A DNA stretch of 39,068 bases from Planoprotostelium fungivorum. Lineage: Eukaryota > Evosea > Variosea > Cavosteliida > Cavosteliaceae. The notes beneath the pieces were generated by a model. The model was not told where the DNA came from, ran no database searches, and saw only the letters and a list, made by a program, of their open reading frames with translations. How positions within the stretch are numbered: position 1 is the stretch's first letter; each line of letters begins with the position of its first letter. Where the stretch lies: NCBI GenBank assembly GCA_003024175.1, contig MDYQ01000246.1, positions 1-39,068 on the forward strand. The letters are read 5' to 3'. This document shows, piece by piece, positions 1 to 9,613 of this stretch. The position numbers were made by a program, and so were the translations under genes.

Positions 1-782
1 GCCCTGTGGAGATTCGACGCCAGCGAATCCTCTTTGAAGCCGTTCCAGGTGCGTACGGTACGTCGGACGACGTGTTTGACACGTACAGACGCTGCGGTGT
101 AACGATAAGAGGATGCTGGATTTTGCGTTTGTCAACTCGGGGAGCTTGATTGCTTCCGCTGGTATTTCCACGAACAAACAGTGAGTTGATGATGTCATCA
201 TCACATCACACCTCATGTCTACGCATCTTGCATCACGATCATCGGTACCGTCACATCACGATCGTCCATCATCATCGAGTCTCTAATTCGAACAGGAACG
301 TTTGTCTGTGGGACACCTTACTCCCCAGCAGCCGCTCTCTCGTTCGAGTCTTCCCCGGACAAGAAGGCGGCGCCTCTTCTGTCTGTTACTCCCCCATGCA
401 CCAACTGCTCATCACCGGCAGCAAGAAGGGAGACATCATCATCTACGACATTCGTCAGCAGAAGGTATTGGAGAGCATCACACGTGCTCACAGCATGAAC
501 GTGAAGACATTGGCCGTATCTCAACAAGAAGACTCAGTCATGTCTGGCTCCAGCGAAGGAAACTTGAAGCTGTGGGACTTACCCTCTTTCACGTGCAGAG
601 AGAGCTGGGAGGACGTCCACGCGAAGCAGACTTTTGTTCGGAAACCGGGAGTCTTTGCTGCTACTGTAAGCACCTACGGAGTCATGCAGGTGGTGGCGGG
701 AGACAAGACCTTCTATACCTGCGGAAGTGATGGGAGGATCATGAAGTTGAGTTACGACAAGGGACAGACGAGAGACAAGTAG
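1..782 (+). CDS. DMXL: DMXL/rabconnectin-3-like WD40 protein, C-terminal end (partial)
   Basis: This is the last part of a much longer gene whose start lies off the left edge. Three exons are visible: 1-48, 89-180 and 296-782, separated by introns of 40 and 115 nt with gtgcgt and gtgagt donors. The product reads through ALWRFD, NVCLWDTL, HQLLITGSKKGDIIIYDIRQ and GNLKLWDLPSF, which are WD40 blades, and ends soon after CGSDGRIMKLS. The order NVCLWDTL, then S.SLV..F, then HQLL..G.KKG matches the extreme C terminus of DMXL1/2 (rabconnectin-3 alpha). Those proteins regulate assembly and activity of the vacuolar H+-ATPase on endomembranes. The family assignment rests on recall of the family pattern; the V-ATPase role is inferred from it. 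Confidence 0.85.
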
Positions 783-1434
783 AGACGTGTTGGATATAAA
801 ATTCCTTCGTTGTGCCCGATATTTCGATTTACAAACGCCTCTTGTGAAAGTAGGTAGCATTTCGGACAATTGCGCGACGGCAAATTTGAATAGTGGCTGC
901 TGTTCGGCTGGATGCTGTCACGTTTTCCAGTCTTAGCGATGATCAGGCATCTCTGCCTGGAGCCCGGAAGGTGATTTGGTTTTTCTGGTTGGTGTCCATT
1001 TTTTGTCGTGCATATTCCAGTAGCCGGGAGAAGTGATCCATTCTCAATGCACCATTTGACTACCAACCGGAAAAACCGAATCAGGTGTCCGATATTTCGA
1101 ATTACAATTACCTCAAGAATGAGGGAAATAAGACTGATTTTGTCCTCACTTCCTGGGTTTGGAACTCTTCTGAACAGTTTTGAACTATTCACACATCAGT
1201 GTAGTGATTCTTCTAGCTAGCCCATAGGCTACCTCCTATGTCATATCAGGATTCGGCCTCTTGTCGAAGTCAAATGCCAATGTCATGCGCCACTTTTCTT
1301 TGTCGTGTGCGGTTTGTCATCACGGTAAGTAACCCATCTTCTACGGTTAAAACAAACTTCTCATCTCACAGCGAACGCGACGCGAACGCGACGCGAATGC
1401 ATCGGCCCTTCTTCATTTTGAAAATCACAACAAC
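783..1434. other. Intergenic region with short repeats
   Basis: No convincing coding exon was found here. The region holds two near-identical 24-base direct repeats (811-834 and 1084-1107) and an imperfect inverted repeat (about 971-994 against 1061-1084). The last 50 bases, with cgaacgcgacgcgaacgcga, form the leader of the next gene. Confidence 0.6.
811..1107. repeat. MITE-like repeat unit with direct repeats at its edges
   Basis: The 24 bases at 811-834 recur at 1084-1107 with 21 of 24 matching (core cgatatttcga). Just inside the right copy an arm taccaaccggaaaaaccgaa pairs with tttggtttttctggttgg on the left (20 of 24 positions across the arms). The same ccaaccggaaaaa core reappears at 5049-5061, exactly where the cyclic phosphodiesterase copy is broken. 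No coding capacity is seen. It fits a non-autonomous repeat, but boundaries are approximate. Confidence 0.45.
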
Positions 1435-2262
1435 ATGAGGTCAGCTATCCTCTTATTCTGTCTCGTCCTACCCATCTATGCCGACTACTACACCATGGCC
1501 TGGTGGGTACAGAGCACACGAAAATGTGGTCCCTCCCCTGCACCTGAGACCGTCAACATCATCCCCGTACAACTGATCGGTAGCTGCACTCCTGAGAGTT
1601 CGGATTTCACCAAGAACACCGTCTCGGGAAGTCAATTCACCTTGGAAGTCTTCAGCGACGCTCAGTGCCAGACATCCACCAGCAATAGCGGCACCTATAC
1701 TCTGGGGACGTGTGGTTCCTCGAACAGCACCAAAGTTGATCTCGTCTCCGGCACTGCCTGGCCCACTCAATTTCCTCCTCTGAAGGCCACCGATCAGGTG
1801 CGTGAAGTTTGTCATCTCCTCTCCTGCTGACACGAACAGGTCTACCTCAACTATTTCGATAGTTCGTGCAGCTCTTTACAGACGGCTGACATCACCATCT
1901 ACACTCAGGGTGAACTCAACCAAGCCTGCAGATCCGGCAACGTTGCACCTCCCTGCGAGAAGAACGGAAACACTTACAGACAGCGTATCTGCGGTGACAA
2001 ATACTCTGGCTTCGTCTACGGCGCTGGTGCAGTCGGCGGCTCTTCCGGTACCTCTGGAAGTACTGGCAGTGGTTCTACTTCCGGAGCCACCGGTGGCACC
2101 TCTGGTACCACTGGTACTAGCACTAGCACCAGCACTAGCACCTCCGGAGCCACAGATAGCCCCACAGATATCAACAAGCCTACGATCACCAGATCTGGAT
2201 CTGGAGTGGAGAGTCTGGGCATCAGCTTCCTGCTCGCAGCTTTCGCCATCGCTTTGATCTGA
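1435..2262 (+). CDS. Secreted, Ser/Thr-rich GPI-anchored protein
   Basis: Two exons, 1435-1797 and 1840-2262, joined across a 42-nt intron, give about 261 residues. The N terminus (MRSAILLFCLVLPIYA) is a classic signal peptide. The mature part has several cysteines (KCGPSP, GSCTPES, DAQCQTS, GTCGSS, SSCSSL, PPCEKNG, RICGDKY), suggesting a disulphide-bonded domain of about 180 residues. It is followed by a low-complexity Gly/Ser/Thr linker (residues about 190-240, built from TSGST and TSTSTS units), which is likely O-glycosylated. The tail ends in a hydrophobic stretch (LGISFLLAAFAIALI) with nothing after it, typical of a GPI attachment signal. The mature start ADYYT resembles that of the secreted protein at 33918. 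No family was recognised, so function is unknown; a surface or wall protein is the natural reading. Confidence 0.8.
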
Positions 2263-2665
2263 AAGAATGGAATGCGTATCAGATTCAGAATGAAAGTTCT
2301 CGTCTATTCAAATTGATTTCTCCTTTGGAAGTTGTCAGATCTTTCATCCTCTGTGACACGTGAACATCCCTCTTCTCTTCCTCTAACCCGATCCATTCAC
2401 CCAACGTTGTAAGTTTCGGATGTGGTTCGTGCTTCAGAGTCAATGCATCATCTGGACGTCGGATGAGGGATGATGCCGAAGATGTCGTGTCTTGTTATGT
2501 GAGACCCTATTCAACTCATCCATTCCACCTCCAAGGAAGACCCCACGATCACCTGGTCGATTTGAGAGGAGATCTCCAATTGTAATGACCTGCTCTGGGT
2601 GGAAACTGTAAGTTCCATTCAGACATCGGATAGAGTATTGACAAGAGTACTCTTTCCAACGGCAG
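2263..2665. other. Intergenic/unresolved region before a terminal exon
   Basis: Several good splice signals occur here (gtgagaccc near 2500, a cctccaag acceptor near 2537, gtaagttcc near 2608, ggcag at 2661-2665). No combination tried gave one open frame joining the exon that follows, so the upstream exons of that gene are unresolved. Confidence 0.4.
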
Positions 2666-2823
2666 GTATGGTGCACTACATTCATGAGACCACGTCATCA
2701 ACGATGGTCGTGACGGACGGTGACAATGTCACCTACAAGTTACCCCCTACGCAGTTACAGATGTACCTTGGAGTGAACATTCGTAGAGGCGATGGCACGA
2801 TCATCACCGGCGGGAATGAATAG
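2666..2823 (+). CDS. Terminal exon of an unresolved small gene
   Basis: After the acceptor ggcag at 2661-2665 a frame runs MVHYIHETTSSTMVVTDGDN to IIRRGDGTIITGGNE-like residues and ends in tag at 2821. It is followed at once by taa and an aataaa-like signal (taaataaatgg), as expected for a real 3' end. The residues are not low complexity. I could not connect it to a start codon and recognised no family. It could be a pseudogene exon or part of a gene with an unusual splice. Confidence 0.35.
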
Positions 2824-2891
2824 TAAATAAATGGACGCAATGAAGTTTTATTTCATTATCAGGAAGCACAATTACGTTACGGTTTTTTCAG

Positions 2892-3675
2892 ATGGGGGCA
2901 GAGACATCACATCATCAACAGACAGAATCTCTATCTACTGCGTCTGTGACCATCCAGTCCGATTCCAAAGTCGATGTCCCAGATACACACAGCACATCCG
3001 ATGATACCACAACTCAAGACGATGGTTATCGGTGGAGGAAGTACGGACAGAAACAAGTGAAAGGATGCAAGTATCCCAGATCCTATTACCGATGCACATT
3101 TCCCCACTGTGGCAGGAGGAAATATGTAGAAAAAACTGACGAGGGCCACGAGCAAGTGAGTTACAAAGGTCCAGAACACAGCCATACCATACAGAAATCA
3201 GCACGATTTAATGAAGACCGAACCAACCGACAAAATGTCTTAACAGGAGTGAGCCATCTTTCTCTCTTCGATCTCTGATTGCGACACAGCAAGACCTGCA
3301 ATCTCAGAGAGAAGATGGGAAACCTTCGTTAGAATTGAACACCACTGCGATCGAAGGAATAATCACACGACCAAGACTCATCATCCAGACATCCGTCGAG
3401 ATCGATGATGGACACAACTGGCAGCCATTGAGGATGTCTGTGAAATCATTTGGTCTATATCAGAGGGACTTTTTCACTTGTGCTCACCAGGGTTGTGTGG
3501 CAAAGAAAATTGTTGAAATGCGAGAGGAGGTACAGAAGATCTCTTATGAAGGAGATCACACTCATCCACTATTTGACAAGGTGACGATCCAATCATTATC
3601 ATCATGATTGAAATGTGTGGTTGAATGCTGACTCCTTTGTAGAAGAGAAAGAGAGAATCAGAAGTGGCCTTGTAG
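2892..3675 (+). CDS. WRKY transcription factor with an intact and a degenerate WRKY domain
   Basis: Three exons (2892-3248, 3290-3580, 3643-3675) encode about 226 residues. The first domain (about residues 45-100) has the full signature WRKYGQK, then a zinc site of form C-x4-C-x22-H-x-H (CTFPHC ... HSH). The second (about 165-220) starts DDGHNWQP instead of a WRKYGQK strand, yet keeps C-x4-C-x20-H-x-H (CAHQGC ... HTH) and the same flanking pattern (YQRDFFTC, KISYEGDHTHP). The final short exon adds a basic KRKRE tail that may serve in nuclear import. WRKY factors bind W-box DNA through the WRKYGQK strand. Here the first domain should bind, while the second probably keeps the zinc fold but not the usual contacts. 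The ATG follows a ttttttcag tract, so a 5' UTR intron is possible. Two-domain WRKY proteins are known in some amoebozoans as well as plants. Confidence 0.85.
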
Positions 3676-3749
3676 ACAATGTACATAACATAAACCTCGA
3701 ATTGTGACATGTAATGTGATCATCATGCATCATGACTTTTCAGCTGATT

Positions 3750-3840
3750 TGAAGTGGTGCACCCGTTATTGAAGGCAAGCAAGAATACGAAGTGGAAGCA
3801 ATTCTGGACGATCGATTCAGACTCTCAAGTCTGTAACAGC
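3750..3840 (+). mobile_element. Fossil chromodomain scrap of a Ty3/gypsy chromovirus type
   Basis: A short stretch reads as the start of a chromodomain (VIEGKQEYEVEAILDDR), the form typical of the end of chromovirus integrases. Nothing else of such an element is recognisable around it, so this is a small, old, broken remnant rather than a whole element. A fragment of a host chromodomain gene is the alternative. Confidence 0.35.
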
Positions 3841-3909
3841 TGTGGATCAAAGACATTGTTCATCATGAGAGCACTCCCGCGTCAGCATTAAATGCTAATG
3901 AAAATTTCA

Positions 3910-5371
3910 TTACACTCTTCTCAGTTTGGCCTCTCCCAATTTCCAGTATCCTGTGACATCGTGAGCAACACTCTTTAGAGACGAAAATTCACCGAGGTAT
4001 CTCCATTCTTCAATGGTATCGGGTGTTGCCCAAACGTCCATGCGATCGAAGCGAATGGTGGTGTTGATCAATCTGCAATCACAAATCAGTCATCGTAAGT
4101 TCTCGCTCTCTGAAGAAAGGTCACACTTGTAGTCGTCTACCATCTGCGTGACCCTGTCAACGATCTCGGGCGTGTGTGTCCCGTAGAACAAGCTCGTGTG
4201 TGGATAGTATGGAGGAATGTCCTTTGCTCCGTACCTCTCTCCTAATTGATCTGCCACGCTCTGTCCTAACTTCATGAGGTCTTCGGTTTGGACGGCCTCG
4301 AGGATGATACTCTGGTAGAAGTTGTCTTTGACCTAGAAGTGTCTGAGCTGTTGCATCGGTTGTGATGTCTTCACCTTCATATCGTAGAATTGGAGATCTA
4401 ATGGACCTCCTGCCGCGACTGATATGTCGCTGAGAATGGGTTGAATGTCTGCCCAATCACTGTATGTGGAATTCAACAGAGGAAGAAGTGTCACGTGAGG
4501 TGGAAAGACGGGTCCACCAGTCTCTCGTATGATCTTCCTGAGATGTTTCATGGCTGAGTGATGTGTTTGAGGTGCAATCCATACAGTCAAGAATTTGAGT
4601 TCGGGTCTGAACTACGTCGGTTNTTCTTCGCATGCTTTCGTGCGGTTGCAAAAGCCTTCTTTCCAATCATCACCCCTTTTGCTCTCAATGACTTTAATTT
4701 CTCGTAGGGTGATATCAATGACAGCCACATCTGTCGGTTTCTGTCCTTCTCGTCTAGATCGTTGATCTGATTTTTGATGGCAGCAAATAACTTTTCGTAT
4801 AATATGTGCGACTTCTTCCACTCTGCCACCTGTTTCGTATCTGCTGATCGATTCAATCAGGACCGATTATGACACCAAGGTCAATCACCATTCTGATCGA
4901 GACGCGACACAATTTGTGTACGACTTCTGACGGCAGCGTCGATAGATCTCTTCTCAGTAGAAGGCATGGGTTGTGATGATGTGATCAGCTCAAAAAGAAC
5001 AGTGTAGCGCGAAAATTTTATGGCACATTCGGAAGTCCTTCTTGGCCACCAACCGGAAAAATCGAAACATGGGTTGAATGTCTGCCCAATCACTGTATGT
5101 GGAATTCAACAGAGGCAGAAGTGTCACGTGAGGTGGAAAGACGGGTCCACCAGTCTCTCGTATGATCTTCCTGAGATGTTTCATGGCTGAGTGATGTGTT
5201 TGAGGTGCAATCCATACAGTCAAGAATTTGAGTTCAGGTCTGAACTACGTCGGTTCCCTTCTATAGACATACGAAGGCGTGATGTGATACTCACTTGGTC
5301 GGTAATACGTTGCGCTCTGCTGCGGCGATTCCAATCGCGATGAAGACGAGGAGCAAATGTGTAACACCCAT
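3910..5371 (-). CDS. 2H-type 2',3'-cyclic phosphodiesterase with signal peptide
   Basis: The start ATG at 5371 opens a signal-peptide exon (MGVTHLLLVFIAIGIAAA; 5371-5295). The next exon begins PELKFLTVWIAPQTHH and carries the first catalytic H-x-T motif (HVTLLPLL). The intron at 4333-4374 removes an apparent in-frame stop and leads to FYQSIILEAV. The second motif is H-x-S (HTSLFYG). A 54-nt intron (4073-4126) precedes the last exon, ending GEAKLRRV. Counting the duplicated exon once, the protein is about 225 residues, typical of the plant/yeast CPDase family that opens cyclic phosphates such as ADP-ribose 1'',2''-cyclic phosphate. Both motifs are present, so activity is plausible. The signal peptide is unusual and implies secretory or lysosomal location. 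As assembled, part of exon 2 occurs twice (5069-5255 and 4436-4622) around unrelated sequence and one N, so the gene reads as interrupted; this may be an assembly fault. Confidence 0.75.
4436..4622 (-). repeat. 187-bp duplicate of CPDase exon 2 (copy next to the N)
   Basis: This block matches 5069-5255 over 187 bases with two substitutions and no gaps. Its right end stops exactly at the only N in the window (4623). It is continuous with the downstream exons of the gene. Confidence 0.9.
4624..5068. other. Intervening sequence between the two CPDase exon copies
   Basis: About 445 bases separate the duplicates. On the minus strand there is an open stretch from about 4856 with many Lys and Glu residues (EWKKSHILYEKLFAAIKNQ), not recognised. 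Its right end carries the dispersed ccaaccggaaaaatcgaaac repeat. It could be an inserted repeat-bearing segment, a different allele, or a misplaced contig end. Confidence 0.5.
5069..5255 (-). repeat. 187-bp duplicate of CPDase exon 2 (copy joined to exon 1)
   Basis: This copy is spliced correctly to the signal-peptide exon through an intron at 5240-5294 (gtgagtatc donor, gttcag acceptor). On its far side it runs into the ccaaccggaaaaa repeat instead of the rest of the gene. Confidence 0.9.
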
Positions 5372-6222
5372 GTTTCGGATGAGAATGGATGGGCAACAGA
5401 CCTCGCCGAATGCGGATCAACGTTCCCCCGGATTCGCAAAAGAGCAAAAAAATGTCAATGAAACTTCGTCCGACCATTCTACGTCGACAATGACCGCTCT
5501 TACATTGTCGTTCCAAGGATGAGCATATCAAGAGACGTTCAGCAGAAGTTTCTTCTTTGTCTTGTCGAGGGAGTGTTGATGCAGTCGATGTCTTTCTCGA
5601 ACTCTTCTCGGCTGTTGGACAGGACAATATGGAAAAAGTTGTTTTCTCTTCTGTTCGACTGTCATATGTGTTCTCTCGGTAAATCCGCGAGTAGGGTGCG
5701 AAAAACTCTTTCTATGACAGTTCGCCACAGCGGACCATTAGGTGAGTCGTGACCATTTTACGCTGGGCAGTGTAACGAGGATTCTCGAAGAGGATGAACA
5801 ACGCAATGCACCCGCGGCGTGTGAGTCAAAACAGCAGCACAATGGCAATCATAGGGTCGTGACACGATGAGTACGCTGGAAAGAGTGGACAATGATGTTC
5901 GTTTTCGATTGATTTAAGAACCGCTCAATGTGTCTCTATTTATGTATCCTCAGTGTGTCTCTATTTATGTATCTATCCCGGTAGACCAGCGGGCTCCATC
6001 TTGTGTCTGGCCGTCCTCTCCCTGCGAGGTGAATTTCCGTGGGGTCGCACGGAAGATCTTCCACCCGCGGCAATTCTGTCCATCATCAACATCCATCACA
6101 TACTTCATCCCATCATCACATCATCACATCATCACATCATCACATCCATACATCATCACGCCGTTGACATCATCACAGACATCACAGACGTCACGATCAT
6201 CACGATCATCACGATGACGATC
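5372..6222. other. Intergenic region with repeats, no gene seen
   Basis: The stretch separates two minus-strand genes. It contains a dispersed repeat (5713-5785), a 23-base tandem duplication (tgtgtctctatttatgtatc at about 5928 and 5952), and a catcacat microsatellite near 6111-6150. Open frames here are short and show no family resemblance. Confidence 0.55.
5713..5785. repeat. Dispersed repeat, inverted copy at 19822-19890
   Basis: The sequence ctatgacagttcgccacagc, continuing past ggaccattagg and cgtgaccatttt to cagtgtaac, is found on the other strand at about 19822-19890 with only a few differences and a small indel. Neither copy is coding. It looks like a non-coding interspersed repeat. 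Confidence 0.7.
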
Positions 6223-9200
6223 TCACCCGTCGAACCACGTGGTGTGCTCTCCCCCGGAAGATTGTTCCAATCTCTCCTTCTCTGCCAACTTGTCCTTCTC
6301 CAACTTCTCCGCCTTCTCTGCATTTTCCCTCTTCTCCCTCTCCTTCAGATATTGTCCGTAAGCTTCTTTGCTCTGTTCAGTGTGCACTTCAGCGTCTTTA
6401 GACAATCCTGCCCTCTTCCTCCACTTGCTGAGAAGGAGTGGCTTCATCTGACGTACGCCTGGAAGTGTAAGTGAGATTTCGATGAGATCTCGGTGAAATT
6501 TCGATGGATTACCCTTGATGGGAATGTGGAAGGACCAGCCGTTGGGTACGACGAGTTCTCTGGCGAGGAAGCGTTGCATCTTCCTGGCCAGGAGAGAGGA
6601 AATCTTGGGAACGTTTTGGATCTTCGTTCGACTGTCGTAGACGTTCAGATCGTGTTCGTATTCATCGTGATGATGATGTGATGATGATGTGATGATGATG
6701 TGATGATGATGTGATGATGATGTGATGATGATGTGATGATGATGTGATGATGATGATGCGATGGCGTTTGTGATGATGACGTGATGCTGATGTGATGATA
6801 AGATGAGCGTTCATCGTGATGATCTTGTGATGGTGATGTGACGATGAAACGGACGGGAACGATTGCTCTTCAACTTTCGAAATTTGAAATGCTCTCACTT
6901 GGCGCCAATTTCAGACTCCACGGTGAAGCTACTGACTGGATCCTGCAGGAAAGATATGACACAAAGAGGATCATCACCGGGAGGAATTGTAAATCTGACA
7001 CGTCCCGAAAGGTATGCCATGGCAACCGTTACCGAGATGTTCACCGTGGCAAAACGTTCTGAGAATATTCGGGGGGAGATTTCCGGGAAATTTCTCACCT
7101 CGGGGCCAGTTGATGAACAGCTCGACGGACATTTTGACTTTCGGCGGAGAATTTCCCGTGTATTCCACGTAGAATTCGGTCACCTGTACGTAAATTAAGG
7201 GGTGAAGATAGATCGAGTTACGCACCTGCTCTCCTTCCTTGTCAGTAGGTATGCGTTGCACTCGATCTACAATGCGAAGCTTGTTCCAACCGAAATCGAT
7301 GCTATCACACTTGATGGTTCCCTGCTCGCTCGTTCATCATCGCGATCAACATCATCGTCGATCGTGATCGTTCATCATCGATCACGATCGTGATCGGATC
7401 ATCACTCACCACATAGTCAGGTCTCTTTGTTGCCAGCAACTTTGTGTTTAATTTCTGAATGTACTTCTTCACAAAGATCTACAGATGGTGACCACTTTTA
7501 CTTTTCCTTCTCTCACCTCATTGTGTGTGTGCTCCTGCCACAATCTGTCAAATAAAAGATTGAACCACTCATGCTCTGATAGCTCGTCTGAAAAATCAGT
7601 GCGAGTCTACAACGCGTCAGTCTAATTCGACAGCACTCGGTCATGATCGTCAGCATGATCAATATTGGTATTTCATTTTCATGATGATCATCGCGATCAA
7701 AATGATGATCATCTCGATCGCGACAAGATGATGATGATCACCTCTAAGATGTGTCTGAGCGTGGCATATTTGAATCTGTCGAGAGAAGCTGTACTACCGT
7801 CGTGCATCTCGATCAACTACCAGCAGGTGAGCCGTCTCAAACGTTCGGTCCCATCTACAAACCTCCGGAAAAATGGGGATGTGGGGTACACTGATTTCTC
7901 CGGTACCCAGCCAGAAAGTGACGAACGCTGCGAGGGCGGCGAGCGTGACTGAAATTCCGATGAAAACTCCGAGAAAAAATCCGGCCGGGAGTATCAGCAA
8001 GGCCAAGACCCCCACAGAAGCCACGGCCCATCCGATCAGATACCTGTACGTATCATTACGTACCGTTACGTACCCCACTCACTTGTTCTCCTTCCAATAG
8101 AAAGTCATCTTTCCATATTTCGCTGTGGATCCTACCTTCTTTGTCTTCTCTTTTGAATGCAACTCTTCGAAGTCCCTCTCAAACGCTGCGATCAATTCTT
8201 TCAGATTCAATTTTCCGTTGAAGTTCTGACGCTACGTCAGTCTTTCACATCGGCGAGACGCATCACGTTATCGTGCACGGTAGTAACCGAGGAAGAAGGG
8301 CGACTGGCTGTCACGGTGGGGGGCTGTGTCCTCTTCCTCTCGATTCTCTCGATGCCGGCGTCGGTTGCGTTGAATGTGAGCTCCTCGATCTCCAACGTGT
8401 CTCGTTCTTCTGTCACTCGGGTGATCTACAACGAGTCAATTCGAGATTTAGACGTGCGGCGATGGGTTTGGATGATGATGGACGATGGATGATGGTGAAT
8501 GATGGAGGAGATGAGATCGAAATAGATACCTCTGCAGGCTCTCCGGGGAGTTTCGTGTCCTGATGTTCGAGTCAGATGAGATGACGAGTGTTGCATATGA
8601 GGTGGAGGGGGCCACGTTTCTCACCTTGTAATGGATCTCGGATGATCTCATCTCTTCCATCAGAACCGACTGTAAATGATGTCACATCTCATTCGAACAT
8701 GAATGCGAACTACCTCCTGGCGTTTGTTGAACATAAGTTTGAGTTCTTTTGTCTCGAAGTAATCCAACCACCTCTGGATGGCAGTCATGCATGCGGCCCT
8801 CTCTTCAGCTGCGTCGTCATTAGAACAAACGGACTCTTTCGTAGGAATCGAAATGGATTGTCATTACGTTTGGCCGTTTGAAGATGGAATATCTTCTGTG
8901 TAGTGGTTATGTCAAACGACGAGGCTTCATTGTGGACCGCTTCCATATGTGTGACCGTCTTCAAGTTGATCACACCGAGGCTGTTGTTGACCTGTCTCAT
9001 CTGTGGGATGGTACGTCTGACATAGACTTCACCTCCATGTTCGATTTGTAGTAATGAAACATTTCGGGATGAGCCGTGTCTTGTTTGAAGAACCTGTCGT
9101 CCATTCAACCCGAAGCACAATGCATCGAGATGATAGCCACCTGCTCTTCCACATTCGAGGCACACCATCACTGTATTTCTTCAACCATAAATTCAGCACC

Positions 9201-9455
9201 GGTGGTCTATGATTATCGACGCTCTGGCTACAAATCATATGTGAGTCATACAGTACGTCGGAGTGAATCAAGTTACCTCAAGAACAAGTTCTTGTCTTTA
9301 ATGAGAGGAAAGGTCGCCATGTAGCTGTCCTCCGACGTATGAGCTCTGCTCCTCCGCTTGCAACGGCGAAAATTGTAGATTGATTCTGCCAAACCTGCCA
9401 CACTGCGCTCTCGCAATCTGTGATCTATATACCGTATTATTATACCAAAATGCAT
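6223..9455 (-). CDS. TEX2: TEX2-like PH-TM-SMP lipid transfer protein
   Basis: About 18 short exons give some 600-650 residues. The N-terminal part is a PH domain: LNLWLKKYSDG, MWKSRFFKQ, FHYYKSNME, GVINLKTV, SSFDITTTQKIFHLQTA, and the closing helix ERAACMTAIQRW. A linker with acidic runs follows. Then comes a hydrophobic pair of segments (YLIGWAVASVGVLALLILPA and FFLGVFIGISVTLAALAAF), i.e. a membrane hairpin or two TM helices. Next is the SMP tubular lipid-binding domain: EHEWFNLLFDRLWQ, DFGWNKLRIV, VKMSVELFINW, ATVNISVTVAMAYLSGRVRF, KIQNVPKISSLLARKM. The tail is a charged coiled coil (KEREKRENAEKAEK). TEX2/Nvj2-type proteins sit in the ER membrane and move lipids at contact sites. Three introns are long (6632-6898, 7588-7741 and one near 7320-7410) and packed with GATC/ATGATG palindromes. 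The start could instead be the ATG near 9320. Confidence 0.8.
6663..6760. repeat. 12-bp-period gatgatgatgtg microsatellite inside a TEX2-like intron
   Basis: The unit gatgatgatgtg is repeated about eight times. It lies inside the 267-nt intron at 6632-6898, so the open frames that cross it are not genes. Confidence 0.9.
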
Positions 9456-9613
9456 AGATAGGAGGAGAATGAGCAGGATCAGACGAAACTAATGTTCTCT
9501 TATAGCGTTTGTCTGTCTCTATGTGCGTCGTTCACAACACAAACGTGCGGAAGGATATCCTCAACAAGAACGAAATCTCCTCGTTCAATAGATTCTCTTT
9601 ATCCACCACGTGA

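Noticed and set aside
2892-3675. WRKY gene as plant contamination
   Set aside because: Its introns (41 and 62 nt, gtgag/gtgac donors) and composition match its neighbours, and the second domain is not plant-like.
4333-4335. In-frame stop inside the CPDase coding region
   Set aside because: A canonical 42-nt intron (4333-4374, gtgaag donor, cttctag acceptor) removes it, and the joined exons fit the family better.
6111-6150. catcacat tandem repeat as a CRISPR array or telomere
   Set aside because: No unique spacers and a short degenerate unit; ordinary microsatellite in intergenic DNA.
6640-6770. Open frames across the gatgatgatgtg repeat
   Set aside because: They are low-complexity products of a microsatellite inside an intron of the TEX2-like gene.
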